64,000 nucleotides of DNA from Blastococcus sp. TF02-8 (GCF_003319175.1 NZ_QOHK01000002.1:248001-312000); one strand, 5' to 3'; shown: positions 33,857-42,207, numbered from the stretch's first letter. Translations and numbers: made by a program. The notes: a model not told the origin generated them from the sequence alone.

Positions 33857-35014
33857 GTGACCGACCTCGACCGGCTCCTCGACTTCGCCGCCCGGTCCCG
33901 GGTGGCCGACGGCTTCGGGTACCTGGGACCGGACGGCGCCGTGCTGCCCGATCGGCCGCTCGAGACCTGGATCGTCGCCCGGATGACGCACGTCTTCGGG
34001 CTCGCCCATCTGCTGGGCAGGCCCGGCGCCGAGGAGCTGGCGCGGCACGGTGTCGCCACGCTGACCGGCGGCCCGCTGCACGACCACCGGCACGGCGGCT
34101 GGCGGTCGAGCACCGAGGACGACGCCAAGGCCGCATACGTGCACGCGTTCGTGGTCCTCGCCGGGTCCACGGCCCGGTTGGCCGGGCTGGGCGACGAGCT
34201 CCTGGGGGAGGCCCTCGCCGTCTGGCAGGAACGGTTCTGGGACGACGACGCCGGGCTGGCCGTGGGGGAGTGGGACCGCTCCTGGTCGCGGCTGGACGGC
34301 TACCGGGGCGCCAACGCCAACATGCACGGCGTCGAGGCGACGCTGGCGGCGGCCGACGCCGTCGAGGACCCGGTCCTCACCGAGCGGTTGCGCGGCCAGG
34401 CGCTGCGCAGCGTCGAGCGGGTCGTGCACGGCTGGGCGCGCGAACGGGGGTGGCGCCTCCCCGAGCACTTCGACGCCTCGTGGACGCCCCAGCCCGAGTT
34501 CAACCGCGACGCCCCGGCCGATCCGTTCCGGCCCTTCGGCGTGACCGTCGGGCACCAGTTCGAGTGGGCGCGCCTCGCCCTGCACGTGCGCGCGGTGCTC
34601 GTCGAGCCACCGGCCTGGCTGCTGGCCGACGCGCTGGACCTCTTCGATGCCGCGACCACCCGCGGCTGGGCCGCCGACGGCGAGGACGGCTTCCCCTACA
34701 CCCTCGACTGGTCGGACCGTCCGGTGGTCCGTGCCCGGGTGCACTGGGTGCTCTGCGAGGCGGTGGCCGCAGCCGCGGTGCTCCACCGGGTCACCGGCGA
34801 GGCGCGGTTCGCGGAGCTGGCCGATCGCTGGTGGGCGCACGGTGAGGCCCGCTTCGCCGATCCGCTCACCGGCAGCTGGCACCACGAGCTGACGCCGACC
34901 GGAGAGGTCGCGACAGGTACCTGGGTCGGGCAGCCCGACGCCTACCACCTCGCCCAGGCACTGCTCCTGCGGAACTCCACGGTCCGGGGTAGTCTGGCGG
35001 CCGCGGTGCGCTGA
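33857..35014 (+). CDS. AGE-family epimerase/isomerase
   Basis: A 385-aa (alpha/alpha)6-barrel protein of the N-acylglucosamine 2-epimerase/YihS family. Visible motifs: VARMTHVFGLAHLLG, ANANMHGVEATLAAADA, PFGVTVGHQFEWARLALH (catalytic His in GHQFEW) and VHWVLCEAVAAAAVL. It isomerises or epimerises an aldose, such as mannose, glucose or sulfoquinovose. TAGCCT (33844-33849) is 7 nt before the GTG, so translation is probably leaderless. Confidence 0.9.
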   Translation: MTDLDRLLDFAARSRVADGFGYLGPDGAVLPDRPLETWIVARMTHVFGLAHLLGRPGAEELARHGVATLTGGPLHDHRHGGWRSSTEDDAKAAYVHAFVVLAGSTARLAGLGDELLGEALAVWQERFWDDDAGLAVGEWDRSWSRLDGYRGANANMHGVEATLAAADAVEDPVLTERLRGQALRSVERVVHGWARERGWRLPEHFDASWTPQPEFNRDAPADPFRPFGVTVGHQFEWARLALHVRAVLVEPPAWLLADALDLFDAATTRGWAADGEDGFPYTLDWSDRPVVRARVHWVLCEAVAAAAVLHRVTGEARFAELADRWWAHGEARFADPLTGSWHHELTPTGEVATGTWVGQPDAYHLAQALLLRNSTVRGSLAAAVR

Positions 35015-35097
35015 CCTGCTGGTTCGACGTGTCGGCCGGGCTCTGCCCGGGTAGGTCGCACACGACCGAAACAAGCGACACGAGGAGCTGAGCAGCA

Positions 35098-35565
35098 GTG
35101 GCCACCGTGCAGGAGTCCGTCGACGTCGACGTCCCCATCCGCGCCGTGTACGACCAGTGGACGCAGTTCGAGTCCTTCCCCCAGTTCATGGGTGGCGTCG
35201 AGAGCATCACGCAGATCGACGAGACCCACACCCACTGGGTCACGAACATCGACGGGGTGAAGCGTGAGTTCGACGCCGAGATCACCGAGCAGCACCCCGA
35301 GGAGCGGGTGGCCTGGACCAGCACGAGCGGTGAGGCCAAGCACGCCGGTGTCGTGACCTTCCACCGGCTCGACGACACCAAGACCCGCGTGATGATCCAG
35401 ATCGACTGGGAGCCCGAGGGGCTGGTCGAGAAGGCCGGGGCCGCGCTCGGCTTCGACGACCGCCAGGTCAAGGCGGACGCGAAGAAGTTCAAGGAGTTCA
35501 TCGAGAGCCGTGGCACCGAGACCGGTGCCTGGCGCGGCGACGTCTCCCGCCCCGACCAGCAGTAG
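35098..35565 (+). CDS. SRPBCC (cyclase/dehydrase-like) protein
   Basis: A 155-aa START-fold protein of the polyketide cyclase/dehydrase type: VDVDVPIRAVYDQWTQFESF, PQFMGGVESITQID, TNIDGVKREFDAEI, and a C-terminal helix (~128-140) with DAKKFKEFIESRG. Single-domain members occur widely, often as stress proteins of unknown ligand. Unlike the ArsR-linked SRPBCC genes it stands alone. The GTG at 35098 follows GAGGAG at a longer spacing. A complex set of hairpins follows the stop. Confidence 0.88.
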   Translation: MATVQESVDVDVPIRAVYDQWTQFESFPQFMGGVESITQIDETHTHWVTNIDGVKREFDAEITEQHPEERVAWTSTSGEAKHAGVVTFHRLDDTKTRVMIQIDWEPEGLVEKAGAALGFDDRQVKADAKKFKEFIESRGTETGAWRGDVSRPDQQ

Positions 35566-35579
35566 AAGGACCCCCTCGC

Positions 35580-35622
35580 CCCCACCCGCCTCGCAGGCCC
35601 GGCGGGTGGGGCCCTGCGAGGC
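35580..35622 (+). terminator. two overlapping, mutually exclusive or pseudoknotted hairpins
   Basis: CCCCACCCGCC (35580-35590) pairs with GGCGGGTGGGG (35601-35611). A second perfect pairing, GCCTCGCAGG (35588-35597) with CCTGCGAGGC (35613-35622), crosses the first, so the RNA either switches between two stems or forms an H-type pseudoknot. It probably terminates the SRPBCC gene. Confidence 0.6.
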
Positions 35623-35642
35623 GGCCGTTCCAGCACGTCACC

Positions 35643-35717
35643 CGGCGCCCGTCCCCCGAGTGGGGGCGGGCGCCGTCGTCGTTGGCGGACGTGACCACTC
35701 TCACCCGGAGGGGTGAG
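35643..35717. terminator. tandem hairpins before the 49-aa gene
   Basis: CGGCGCCCG (35643-35651) pairs with CGGGCGCCG (35667-35675) around an inner CCCCC/GGGGG. A separate 7-bp stem CTCACCC-GGAG-GGGTGAG spans 35700-35717. TAGAGT at 35761-35766 may be the -10 box of the gene at 35825. Confidence 0.45.
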
Positions 35718-35824
35718 AAAGCTTCGGCGTGGACTCAAGTCGACAGACGTTTCGTCGGATTAGAGTGGTGAATGCCTACGTTCCTACGGCGTAGCACCCG
35801 ACTTCGATGAAAGAGGCAGTAGCG

Positions 35825-35974
35825 ATGAGCAGCGTGACGACGATCTGGCGGGAGCGCCGGCAGGTGGCGCGCACCCGGCGGGCGATCGACAAGGCACTCT
35901 CGCGCACCAGCAGCCCGGCGATGCGTGACGAGCTCCTGACCATGGCCAGCAACAGCCACTTCCTCGGCCGCTGA
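35825..35974 (+). CDS. 49-aa basic small protein
   Basis: Starts MSSVTTIWRERRQVARTRRA and ends NSHFLGR. It is amphipathic and helical, strongly basic in the first half (RERR, RTRR) with a conserved-looking core IDKALSR...MRDELL. Short proteins of this kind are common in actinobacteria; function unknown. The 5' region has hairpins and a -10-like TAGAGT, and GAAAGAGG upstream may serve as ribosome site. GC and codon use match the host genes. Confidence 0.68.
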   Translation: MSSVTTIWRERRQVARTRRAIDKALSRTSSPAMRDELLTMASNSHFLGR

Positions 35975-36063
35975 GCCCGGGCCGCTGCTCGCGGCCGTGA
36001 ACACCCCGACCACGGTCTCCTGGCGAGGCCGGGGTCGCGTGCACTCGGGGCCCTGGAGGCCGG

Positions 36064-36897
36064 TCAGTCCCGCAGCCGCGCGCGCAGCGCCGCCTGCTCG
36101 TCGGGACCGAAACCGTGGGCGGTCAGCCAGCCCAGCGGCCCCCCGAAGCGCTCGTCGAGCAGGGTGAGCACCCGGTCCATCGTCTCCGCGCGCGGCGTGT
36201 GGCTGGCGACGTCGCGGCTGACCATGTCGTCGGCGTACGTCGGGGAGGCGGCGAGCCGGGCGACGACACCGTCGATCACCTCGGCGGTCAGCGCGTAGTC
36301 GGCGACGATCTCCTCGTGCGGGACGCCGGCCACCGCCAGGGACAGCGCGCACACCACGCCGGTGCGGTCCTTCCCGGCCGCGCAGTGCACCACCGAGGCG
36401 CCGGGGCCGGCCTGAGCGATCGCCCGGAGCGCGGCCACCACGTTGTCGCCGCGCTGGCCCAGGTACCCGAGGTAGGACCGGACGGCAGGCGGCTCGCCCT
36501 CGTCGTGAGCGGCCACCTGGCGGGGGAGGAGGGACTCCATCCACCCGCTGGGGAGGTCGAGCTCCGGGTCGTCCTCCTCGACGGCGAAGACGTCGGTGTG
36601 GTGACCGCGCTCGGGGAGCAGCGTGAAGTGCCGGTGCGAGACCTCCGGGACCTCGCGCAGCGGTCCCCGCCCCTCGAGCAGGATCTCCGCCGAGGTGCGC
36701 AGGTCGATCACCTGCCGCAGCCCGATCTCGCCCACCAGCCGGCGCACGTCGTCCGGACTCAGGGTCTGCAGGTTGTCGCTGCGCAGGATCCGGCCCGGCA
36801 GCGTCCGGCCGCCGTCGGTGGTGGGCAGGCCGCCGAGGTCGCGGGTGTTCGCGGTGCCGTCGAGCCTGATCCAGCGGTCCTCGCTCGGGGAACTCAC
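36064..36897 (-). CDS. tyrosine-protein phosphatase (PtpB-like)
   Basis: A 277-aa dual-specificity/tyrosine phosphatase. The active-site P-loop is HCAAGKDRTG, with nucleophile Cys172 and Arg178. The N-terminal NTRDLGGLPT motif and length match the Y_phosphatase3 group that includes mycobacterial PtpB. It dephosphorylates tyrosine or threonine residues or phosphoinositides; no signal peptide is seen. TAGGGT on the minus strand lies 6 nt before the GTG, so the mRNA is probably leaderless. Confidence 0.9.
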   Translation of the reverse strand: MSSPSEDRWIRLDGTANTRDLGGLPTTDGGRTLPGRILRSDNLQTLSPDDVRRLVGEIGLRQVIDLRTSAEILLEGRGPLREVPEVSHRHFTLLPERGHHTDVFAVEEDDPELDLPSGWMESLLPRQVAAHDEGEPPAVRSYLGYLGQRGDNVVAALRAIAQAGPGASVVHCAAGKDRTGVVCALSLAVAGVPHEEIVADYALTAEVIDGVVARLAASPTYADDMVSRDVASHTPRAETMDRVLTLLDERFGGPLGWLTAHGFGPDEQAALRARLRD

Positions 36898-37002
36898 GGA
36901 GTCACCCTAGTGAGCGGGCGCGACGAGCTCTGCCCGCGGGCAGCGGGACGTCGACGTCGCGCCGGGAGGTCACGCCCTCCCGGCCCGCTCTGCGCCCGAC
37001 CC

Positions 37003-37869
37003 TCAGCCCAGCAGGACGTCGCAGACGTCGACCAGGCGCTGTCGCAGCACCGCGCCGCGCTCGGTGAACGCGCGCTGGGCGGCCACGTACGCGGCCTTCC
37101 CCTCGGGGGTCTCGATCGCGACCGGCTCGTATCCCGCGTCGCGCAGGTCGTAGGGGGAGGCCCGCATGTCCAGCTCGCGGATCTCCGCGGCCAGGTCGAG
37201 GCAGTCGACGAGCAGCTCCCCGGGTACAGCCGGACCCAGCTTGCAGGCCCACTTGTAGAGGTCCATCCCGGCGTGCAGGCATCCCGGCTGCTCCAGCGCC
37301 GGCTGGCTCTCCCGGGTGGGCTGCAGCCGGTTGCGGGGCACCGCCGCCGGGGTGAAGAAGCGGAAGGCGTCGAAGTGGCTGCAGCGGATGGGGTGGGCCT
37401 CGACGACGGCGTCGGTCCCCGCTTGGCCCAGCCGGAGCGGCACCGGGTGCCGCGTGTCGGCGTCGCGGTAGACCATGGCCCACTCGTGCAGCCCGAAGCA
37501 GCCGGTGAAGGCCGGGCGGGAGGCGGTGGCGACCAGCAGATCGCGCACGAAGCGGACGGTGTCGCCGCGATCGGCCAGGAAGCCGGCGGTGTCGAGCCGG
37601 ACCGTGTCACCGTCCGCCGTGTACCAGCGCCAGCCGGCATGCGGCGCGGGGCCGGCCAGCGCGACGCCCACCCCCGGGTGCCATCGGCGCAGCCGGCCGG
37701 GGCTCTCGCTGTAGTACGTGAACAGGAAGTCCAGTACCGGGTGCTTCTCGCCGCGGCGCCGACGCTCGCGGTGCGGCCCGACCCAGCGGTCCACGCGCTG
37801 CTCGTGCGTGGCCGTCCGGATCGACCACTCCCCGACGTCGAGGACGGTCGCGGTCGAGACGGGTGGCAC
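37003..37869 (-). CDS. protein of the actinobacterial '3-methyladenine DNA glycosylase' annotation family
   Basis: A 288-aa protein: AT-HEQRVDRWVGPHR near the start, DFLFTYYSESPGRLRRWHPG, GCFGLHEWAMVY, HPIRCSHFDAFRFFTP and CLHAGMDLYKWACKLGP. Homologues in actinobacteria are labelled 3-methyladenine DNA glycosylase, but I see no helix-hairpin-helix or AAG fold motif, so the activity is doubtful. Conserved His, Cys and Asp residues suggest a metal or hydrolytic site. TACCCT lies 6 nt before the GTG, predicting a leaderless mRNA. Confidence 0.75.
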   Translation of the reverse strand: MPPVSTATVLDVGEWSIRTATHEQRVDRWVGPHRERRRRGEKHPVLDFLFTYYSESPGRLRRWHPGVGVALAGPAPHAGWRWYTADGDTVRLDTAGFLADRGDTVRFVRDLLVATASRPAFTGCFGLHEWAMVYRDADTRHPVPLRLGQAGTDAVVEAHPIRCSHFDAFRFFTPAAVPRNRLQPTRESQPALEQPGCLHAGMDLYKWACKLGPAVPGELLVDCLDLAAEIRELDMRASPYDLRDAGYEPVAIETPEGKAAYVAAQRAFTERGAVLRQRLVDVCDVLLG

Positions 37870-37910
37870 GGGCCCAGGGTAGGGCCCTGCCGTCCGCGTT
37901 CCCCCGTCCG

Positions 37911-38072
37911 TCAGTCCGGAGCGTTGCCCGGGCGGACGACGCCGTCGTCGGCCTGCGCGTCCTCGTCCGTCGTCAGCGTCGCGCTGCCCTCGGGTCCCTC
38001 GGAGTTCTGGTCCGCGCCGACGGGACCGTCCTCGGTGTCGGGGGACTCGCCGTAGCCGGTGGGGTCGCTCAT
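37911..38072 (-). CDS. small acidic, probably disordered protein (2 of 4)
   Basis: A 53-aa protein starting MSDPTGYGESPDTEDGPVG and ending VVRPGNAPD. It has a high content of Asp, Glu, Gly and Pro, no Cys, and no predicted fold. GAGGAGAACG precedes the ATG. A (GGGGTGC)4 tandem repeat lies just upstream of the ribosome site. Confidence 0.68.
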   Translation of the reverse strand: MSDPTGYGESPDTEDGPVGADQNSEGPEGSATLTTDEDAQADDGVVRPGNAPD

Positions 38073-38082
38073 CGTTCTCCTC

Positions 38083-38110
38083 GGGGTGCGGGGTGCGGGG
38101 TGCGGGGTGC
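38083..38110. repeat. four tandem copies of the heptamer GGGGTGC
   Basis: Units start at 38083, 38090, 38097 and 38104 with no mismatch. It ends 10 bp from the start codon at 38072 of the small acidic gene, so copy-number change could alter its expression. Confidence 0.85.
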
Positions 38111-38181
38111 TCGGTCACGGAGGCTCATACCTCCCCCGGGCTCGCCGCACGCGTGGCGCGAGCGACATCACCCAGGGAACG

Positions 38182-38220
38182 GCCGACGGCCGCCTCCCCC
38201 GGGGGGAGACGGCCGTCGGC
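38182..38220 (-). terminator. fadE terminator
   Basis: GCCGACGGCCG (38182-38192) pairs with CGGCCGTCGGC (38210-38220); after one mismatch the stem continues through CTCCC/GGGAG. It lies 16 nt past the acyl-CoA dehydrogenase stop on the minus strand. Confidence 0.72.
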
Positions 38221-38235
38221 GGCTGGGGTCGAGGC

Positions 38236-40074
38236 TCAGAAGGCGGCCTCGTCCACCTCCATGAGCGCGTTGTCGGTGTTCTCGACGATGGCCCGCTCGG
38301 AGGTCAGCCGGGGCAGCACCTGCGTGGCGAAGAAGCGGGTGGCCGCGAGCTTGCCCTCGTAGAAGTGCTTGTCCTTGTCGCTGACGTCGCCGGCCAGGGC
38401 GGCGAGCGCCACCTCGGACTGGCGGATCAGCAGCCACGCGGTGATCAGGTCACCGGTGGCCAGCAGCAGCCGGCTGGTGTTCTGCGCGACCTTGTACAGC
38501 GAGGTCATGTCCTCCTGTGCACCGGTCAGGTGGTTGAACATCGCGGCGAGCATGCCCTGGACGTCCTGCAGCGCGGCGCCGAGCAGCGCCCGCTCCTCCT
38601 TGAGGCGGCCGTTGCCGGCCTCGCCGTCCACCGTGGCCTGGATCTGCTCGGCCAGCCAGGTCAGCGCGACGCCGCCGTCCTTGACGATCTTCCGGAAGAA
38701 GAAGTCCTGGCCCTGGATCGCCGTCGTGCCCTCGTAGAGGGTGTCGATCTTGGAGTCGCGGATGTACTGCTCGATCGGGTAGTCCTGGAGGAAGCCCGAG
38801 CCGCCCAGGGTCTGCAGCGACTCGGAGGTGAGCAGCTCGGTGGCGCGCTCGGAGCCGAAGCCCTTCACGATCGGCAGGAGCAGGTCGTTGATCCGCTCGG
38901 CGAGCTTGGCCGCCTCGTGGTCACCGGTGGCCTCGGCCTCGACGACCCGGTCGCGGAAGCCCGCGGTGTAGAGGTACAGCGCACGCATGCCCTCGGCGTA
39001 GGCCTTCTGCCGCATCAGCGACCGGCGGACGTCGGGGTGGTGGGTGATGGTGACCCGCGGGGCGTCCTTCGACGTCGCCGTCAGGTCCGCGCCCTGGACG
39101 CGGGTCTTGGCGTAGTCCAGCGCGACCTGGTAGCCGGCCGACAGGGTGGCGATCGCCTTGGCACCGACGAACATGCGGGCGTGCTCGATGACCTTGAACA
39201 TCTGGGCGATGCCGTCGTGCACCTCGCCGACGAGCCATCCCTGGGCCGGCACCGGGCCGTCGCCGAAGGTGAGCTCGCAGGTCGTGGAGACCTTGAGGCC
39301 CATCTTCTTCTCGACGTTGGTGACGTAGGCGCCGTTGCGCTCGCCCAGCTCGCCGGTCGCCAGGTCCACGTGGAACTTGGGGACGACGAAGAGCGACAGC
39401 CCCTTGGTACCGGCCTTCGCGCCCTCCGGGCGGGCCAGCACCAGGTGGATGATGTTCTCGCTCATGTCGTGCTCGGCGGAGGTGATGAACCGCTTCACGC
39501 CGGTGATGTGCCACGAGCCGTCGGCCTGCTGCACGGCCTTGGTGGTGCCGGCGCCGACGTCGGAGCCCGCGTCGGGCTCGGTCAGCACCATGGTGGCGCC
39601 CCACTTGCGCTCGAGCATCAGCTCGGCCATGCGCTTCTGGTCCGGGGTGCCCAGCTCGTCGAGGATCGCGGCGAAGGCCGCACCCGAGCCGTACATGAAG
39701 ACCGCGGGGTTGGCGCCCAGGATCATCTCGAAGGCGCCCCAGGTCAGGGCGTGCGGTGCGCCGAAGCCGCCCAGGTGCTCGGGCAGGTCGAGGCGGGACC
39801 ACTCGCCGTCCTCGACGGCCTTGTAGGACTTCTTGAACGACTCCGGGATCGTCACGGAGTTCGTGGCCGGGTCGAAGACCGGCGGGTTGCGGTCGGCGTC
39901 GACGAAGGAGGCCGCGACCGGGCCCTCCGCGAGCTTGCGGATCTCGGCGAGGATCCCGCGCGCGGTGTCGGCGTCCATCTGCTCGAACGGACCGGTGCCG
40001 AACTTGTCCTTGGTGTCGAGGAACTCGAAGAGGTTGAACTCGAGGTCCCGCAGGTTCGCGGTGTAGTGGCTCAT
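38236..40074 (-). CDS. acyl-CoA dehydrogenase (FadE5-like)
   Basis: A 612-aa flavoprotein, about 200 aa longer than classical acyl-CoA dehydrogenases, with the extra N-terminal and C-terminal helical parts of the FadE5 type. It starts [21 protein letters not shown] and substrate motifs: [23 protein letters not shown], and [17 protein letters not shown]. It oxidises acyl-CoA in fatty-acid beta-oxidation. The ATG 40074 was chosen over upstream in-frame codons inside the AT-rich promoter. That promoter carries TTACC/GGTAA repeats, a likely TetR-type operator. Confidence 0.94.
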   Translation of the reverse strand: MSHYTANLRDLEFNLFEFLDTKDKFGTGPFEQMDADTARGILAEIRKLAEGPVAASFVDADRNPPVFDPATNSVTIPESFKKSYKAVEDGEWSRLDLPEHLGGFGAPHALTWGAFEMILGANPAVFMYGSGAAFAAILDELGTPDQKRMAELMLERKWGATMVLTEPDAGSDVGAGTTKAVQQADGSWHITGVKRFITSAEHDMSENIIHLVLARPEGAKAGTKGLSLFVVPKFHVDLATGELGERNGAYVTNVEKKMGLKVSTTCELTFGDGPVPAQGWLVGEVHDGIAQMFKVIEHARMFVGAKAIATLSAGYQVALDYAKTRVQGADLTATSKDAPRVTITHHPDVRRSLMRQKAYAEGMRALYLYTAGFRDRVVEAEATGDHEAAKLAERINDLLLPIVKGFGSERATELLTSESLQTLGGSGFLQDYPIEQYIRDSKIDTLYEGTTAIQGQDFFFRKIVKDGGVALTWLAEQIQATVDGEAGNGRLKEERALLGAALQDVQGMLAAMFNHLTGAQEDMTSLYKVAQNTSRLLLATGDLITAWLLIRQSEVALAALAGDVSDKDKHFYEGKLAATRFFATQVLPRLTSERAIVENTDNALMEVDEAAF

Positions 40075-40124
40075 GTGCGCTGGGCTCCCGTGCTCCATGC
40101 CGATGGACGGCGAATTCCTACTCG

Positions 40125-40157
40125 CCGGTAACAAACGCTATTACCCATCGGTAACAA
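40125..40157 (-). promoter_or_regulatory. operator-like repeats upstream of fadE
   Basis: TTACC-CATC-GGTAA (40141-40145 and 40150-40154) is a perfect inverted repeat, and the nonamer CGGTAACAA occurs twice (40126-40134 and 40149-40157), 23 bp apart. The stretch is AT-rich for this genome and lies 51-83 bp upstream of the fadE start. It is a candidate site for a fatty-acid-responsive TetR regulator; the partner is not identified. Confidence 0.5.
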
Positions 40158-40186
40158 CGGCAAGGGTGGGGTGCTCCGACACGCCA

Positions 40187-40228
40187 CGAGAGGGCCGTCT
40201 GCCCCAGGAGGAGGAGACGGCCCTCTCG
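40187..40228. terminator. hairpin between lapA-like operon and fadE
   Basis: Perfect 14-bp stem (40187-40200 with 40215-40228) and 14-nt loop, 24 nt past the LapA-like gene stop on the minus strand. Confidence 0.72.
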
Positions 40229-40252
40229 GGCGGGTGGAGCGAGCGGCGGGCG

Positions 40253-40642
40253 TCAGCGGTTGCGGCGGCGGGCCCTCCGCACCAGGCCGGCGAGCCAGAC
40301 CAGCAGGCCACCGAGCGCGGCGGCGATGAGCAGGGCCAGCACGAGCGGGGCGTCGACGTTGCCGAAGACCAGGCTGATGTCGACGGTCTGGGTGTTGAAC
40401 ACGACGAAGAGCACCAGCACCACGGTCGCGAAGACCAGCAGCGCGAGGGCGAGCGAGCGGCCGATCGTGCGACCCGCGTGCCGCTCGCGTGCCGGCGCCG
40501 TGGTCGTCGGGGTGGGAGTGGTCGGGGCCGTGGTGGCCGGCGCAGGTGTGGTCGGCCCGGTGGCGCCGGGACCGGTCGTGGACGGCGCAGTCAGGCCGAC
40601 GCTCAGCGGATCCCCCGCCGGCGGGGGAGTCGGGGCGCTCAC
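40253..40642 (-). CDS. LapA-domain (DUF1049) membrane protein
   Basis: A 129-aa protein. Residues 1-50 are Pro/Thr-rich and probably disordered. Two transmembrane helices follow (LALALLVFATVVLVLFVVF and LALLIAAALGGLLVWLAGLV) with the LapA signature NTQTVDISLVFG between them, and a basic tail ends the protein. Its role in Gram-positives is unknown. The GTG overlaps the stop of the upstream small acidic gene (GTGA), so the two are coupled. Confidence 0.85.
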   Translation of the reverse strand: MSAPTPPPAGDPLSVGLTAPSTTGPGATGPTTPAPATTAPTTPTPTTTAPARERHAGRTIGRSLALALLVFATVVLVLFVVFNTQTVDISLVFGNVDAPLVLALLIAAALGGLLVWLAGLVRRARRRNR

Positions 40643-40809
40643 TGCGCGTCCGGCTCGGTGCCGGCCGGGGGATAGGCGGGACCGGCGATGCCGTCGGCGG
40701 GACCCTCGGTGGCGCCCAGGGACTCGCGGTCCCCGCCGGGGGCCTTCTCGGCGCCCAGCGGTGCCGCCTCGCGGTCGGAGCCGCGGCCGTTCTCGTCAGG
40801 CATGGTCAT
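40639..40809 (-). CDS. small acidic, probably disordered protein (3 of 4)
   Basis: A 56-aa protein starting MTMPDENGRGSDREAAPLG and ending PAGTEPDAQ. It is rich in Gly, Glu, Asp, Ala and Pro. ATG 40809 or 40803 could be the start. It is translationally coupled to the LapA-like gene by a GTGA overlap, the best contextual evidence that it is expressed. Confidence 0.6.
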   Translation of the reverse strand: MTMPDENGRGSDREAAPLGAEKAPGGDRESLGATEGPADGIAGPAYPPAGTEPDAQ

Positions 40810-40921
40810 GACCGGGGTCTGCCCGTGGCGGCGCTCTCGGAAACGGCGGTGATCACCCCGGGGCGGGCGGGGTCGCAGCGGGCCGTGAGGGCCCGGCGGA
40901 CCCGCGGTGATCTCCGCGCCG

Positions 40922-41347
40922 TCAGTCTGACAGCGCGGGGCCGGCCTCGTGGTTCGGGTGGCCCTTGGTGCGCTCGCCCTGCTTCATCCGCGCCTCGTAG
41001 ACGTGCCGGTCGCCGTCGGCGAGCTCGTCACGGGCCCGCGCGTCGTAGGCGCGGAAGGTGCCCCAGTAGTTCTCGTCGAAGTCCTCGACGATCTGGAAGG
41101 TCCACCGGTCGGCGATGACGTTGCGGCCGACCAGGTCGCGGTCGAGGTCCGCGGCCAGCTCGCCGGCACCGGCCTTCTCGAACAGCGCGACGGACTCCTG
41201 CAGCAGGCGGTCGGCCTTGCCGGTCAGCTGGTGGAACGCATACAGGAAGCCCCGGGCCTGGTCGACGGTCTCCAGGGCCTCGGAGAGCTTGCCCAGCGCC
41301 TCGACGGTGGTGTCGTCGAGGTCGGGGCGGGTGCGGTCGTTCGTCAC
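40922..41347 (-). CDS. conserved hypothetical helical protein
   Basis: A 141-aa protein, not recognised. It is helical and charged: VEALGKLSEALETVDQARGFLYAFH, LTGKADRLLQESVALFEKAG, then a conserved-looking VIADRWTFQIVEDFDENYWGTF and RHVYEARMKQGERTKGHP. No signal peptide or membrane segment. The GTG 41347 is the probable start. Two 15-bp direct repeats lie just upstream. It follows the TetR gene on the same strand after 75 nt. Confidence 0.75.
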   Translation of the reverse strand: MTNDRTRPDLDDTTVEALGKLSEALETVDQARGFLYAFHQLTGKADRLLQESVALFEKAGAGELAADLDRDLVGRNVIADRWTFQIVEDFDENYWGTFRAYDARARDELADGDRHVYEARMKQGERTKGHPNHEAGPALSD

Positions 41348-41371
41348 CCGCCCACGGTGCTCCGGCAGATG

Positions 41372-41410
41372 GTGCACTAAACGCCCGGGCGATCAGTGCA
41401 CTGAACGCCC
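41372..41410. repeat. 15-bp direct repeat pair (one mismatch)
   Basis: GTGCACTAAACGCCC (41372-41386) and GTGCACTGAACGCCC (41396-41410) are 24 bp apart start to start, which puts them near the same helical face. Each contains the palindrome GTGCAC. They lie between the TetR gene and the downstream gene at 41347, and could be paired regulator sites. Confidence 0.6.
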
Positions 41411-41422
41411 CGGAGCGGGAGG

Positions 41423-42055
41423 TCAGGCGCGGGTGATCGCCGCGTCGATGAGCTTCTCGGCGAGCTGCCGGCCGTGCGCGGCCGGGCCGTCGGGGCCGAG
41501 CAGGCCTCCGGAGAGGTACATGCCGTCGATGATCAGGTGCAGCTGGGCCGCGAGGTCCTCGCCGCCTCCGGGGACGACCTCCTCCGCGAGCCGCTCCAGC
41601 CGGCCGTACAGCTCGAACTTGTAGTCCGCCGCGGCGCTGCGGGCCGGGTGCTGCGGGTCGTCGTACTCGCTGCTCACGTTGTTGAACGGGCAGCCGCGGA
41701 AGCCGGTGCGCGTCACGTCCCGCTCGACGGCGTCGACGACGGAGAGCAGCGCCGCGCGCGGGTCGCCCTCGAGCCGGTCGAGCTCGGCGTCGATGAAGGC
41801 CAGCACCGTGGCGGCCTTGCGCGAGAGGTAGGCGCCGACGAGGTCGTCCTTGCTCTTGAAGAGCCGGTAGACCGTCATCTTGCCCAGGCCGGTCTCGCGG
41901 ACGAGCTCGTCCATGCCGACGCTGCGGGAACTGCGGCTGGCGAAGAGGCGCTCGGCGGTGTCGAGCACGATCGTCTGACGCTCGGCGCGGCTCCGGCGGA
42001 CCGGGGCCGCGGTGTCGTCGTCGGCGGCGGCGGCGCGGTGCAGTACGGCGGTCAC
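41423..42055 (-). CDS. TetR-family regulator
   Basis: A 210-aa repressor: ERQTIVLDTAERLFASRSSR, then VGMDELVRETGLGKMTVYRLFKSKDDLVGAYL across the HTH and helix 4 (joined motifs). The ligand domain has GFRGCPFNNVSSEYDDPQHP, the TetR_C pattern of QacR/AcrR-like members with a FxGCxFxN motif. The GTG 42055 is chosen as the first codon after an AT-richer stretch. The target is unknown; the repeats at 41372-41410 are one candidate. Confidence 0.9.
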   Translation of the reverse strand: MTAVLHRAAAADDDTAAPVRRSRAERQTIVLDTAERLFASRSSRSVGMDELVRETGLGKMTVYRLFKSKDDLVGAYLSRKAATVLAFIDAELDRLEGDPRAALLSVVDAVERDVTRTGFRGCPFNNVSSEYDDPQHPARSAAADYKFELYGRLERLAEEVVPGGGEDLAAQLHLIIDGMYLSGGLLGPDGPAAHGRQLAEKLIDAAITRA

Positions 42056-42207
42056 GCAGGGAGCATGCACCGGTGCCGTGACGGAGCAGTTCGCGGCACG
42101 CCGACGTGGTTGCTCTGGGTGACGAGGGGCGTTCGGGCTGGTCGGGACGCCGGGGATCGGTGGTGTCTTTGTGGTCACCGACCGTGACGAGTCGCTGTTG
42201 CGGGCCC

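Noticed and set aside
38083-38110. Possible CRISPR-like repeat
   Set aside because: The four heptamers are contiguous with no spacers; the subtilase repeats are also coding. No CRISPR array or cas gene is seen.
38059-40131. 690-codon plus-strand ORF opposite fadE
   Set aside because: High-GC antisense shadow; the composition is dominated by Arg, Gly, Val, Leu and Asp without family motifs, while the minus strand encodes a complete FadE.
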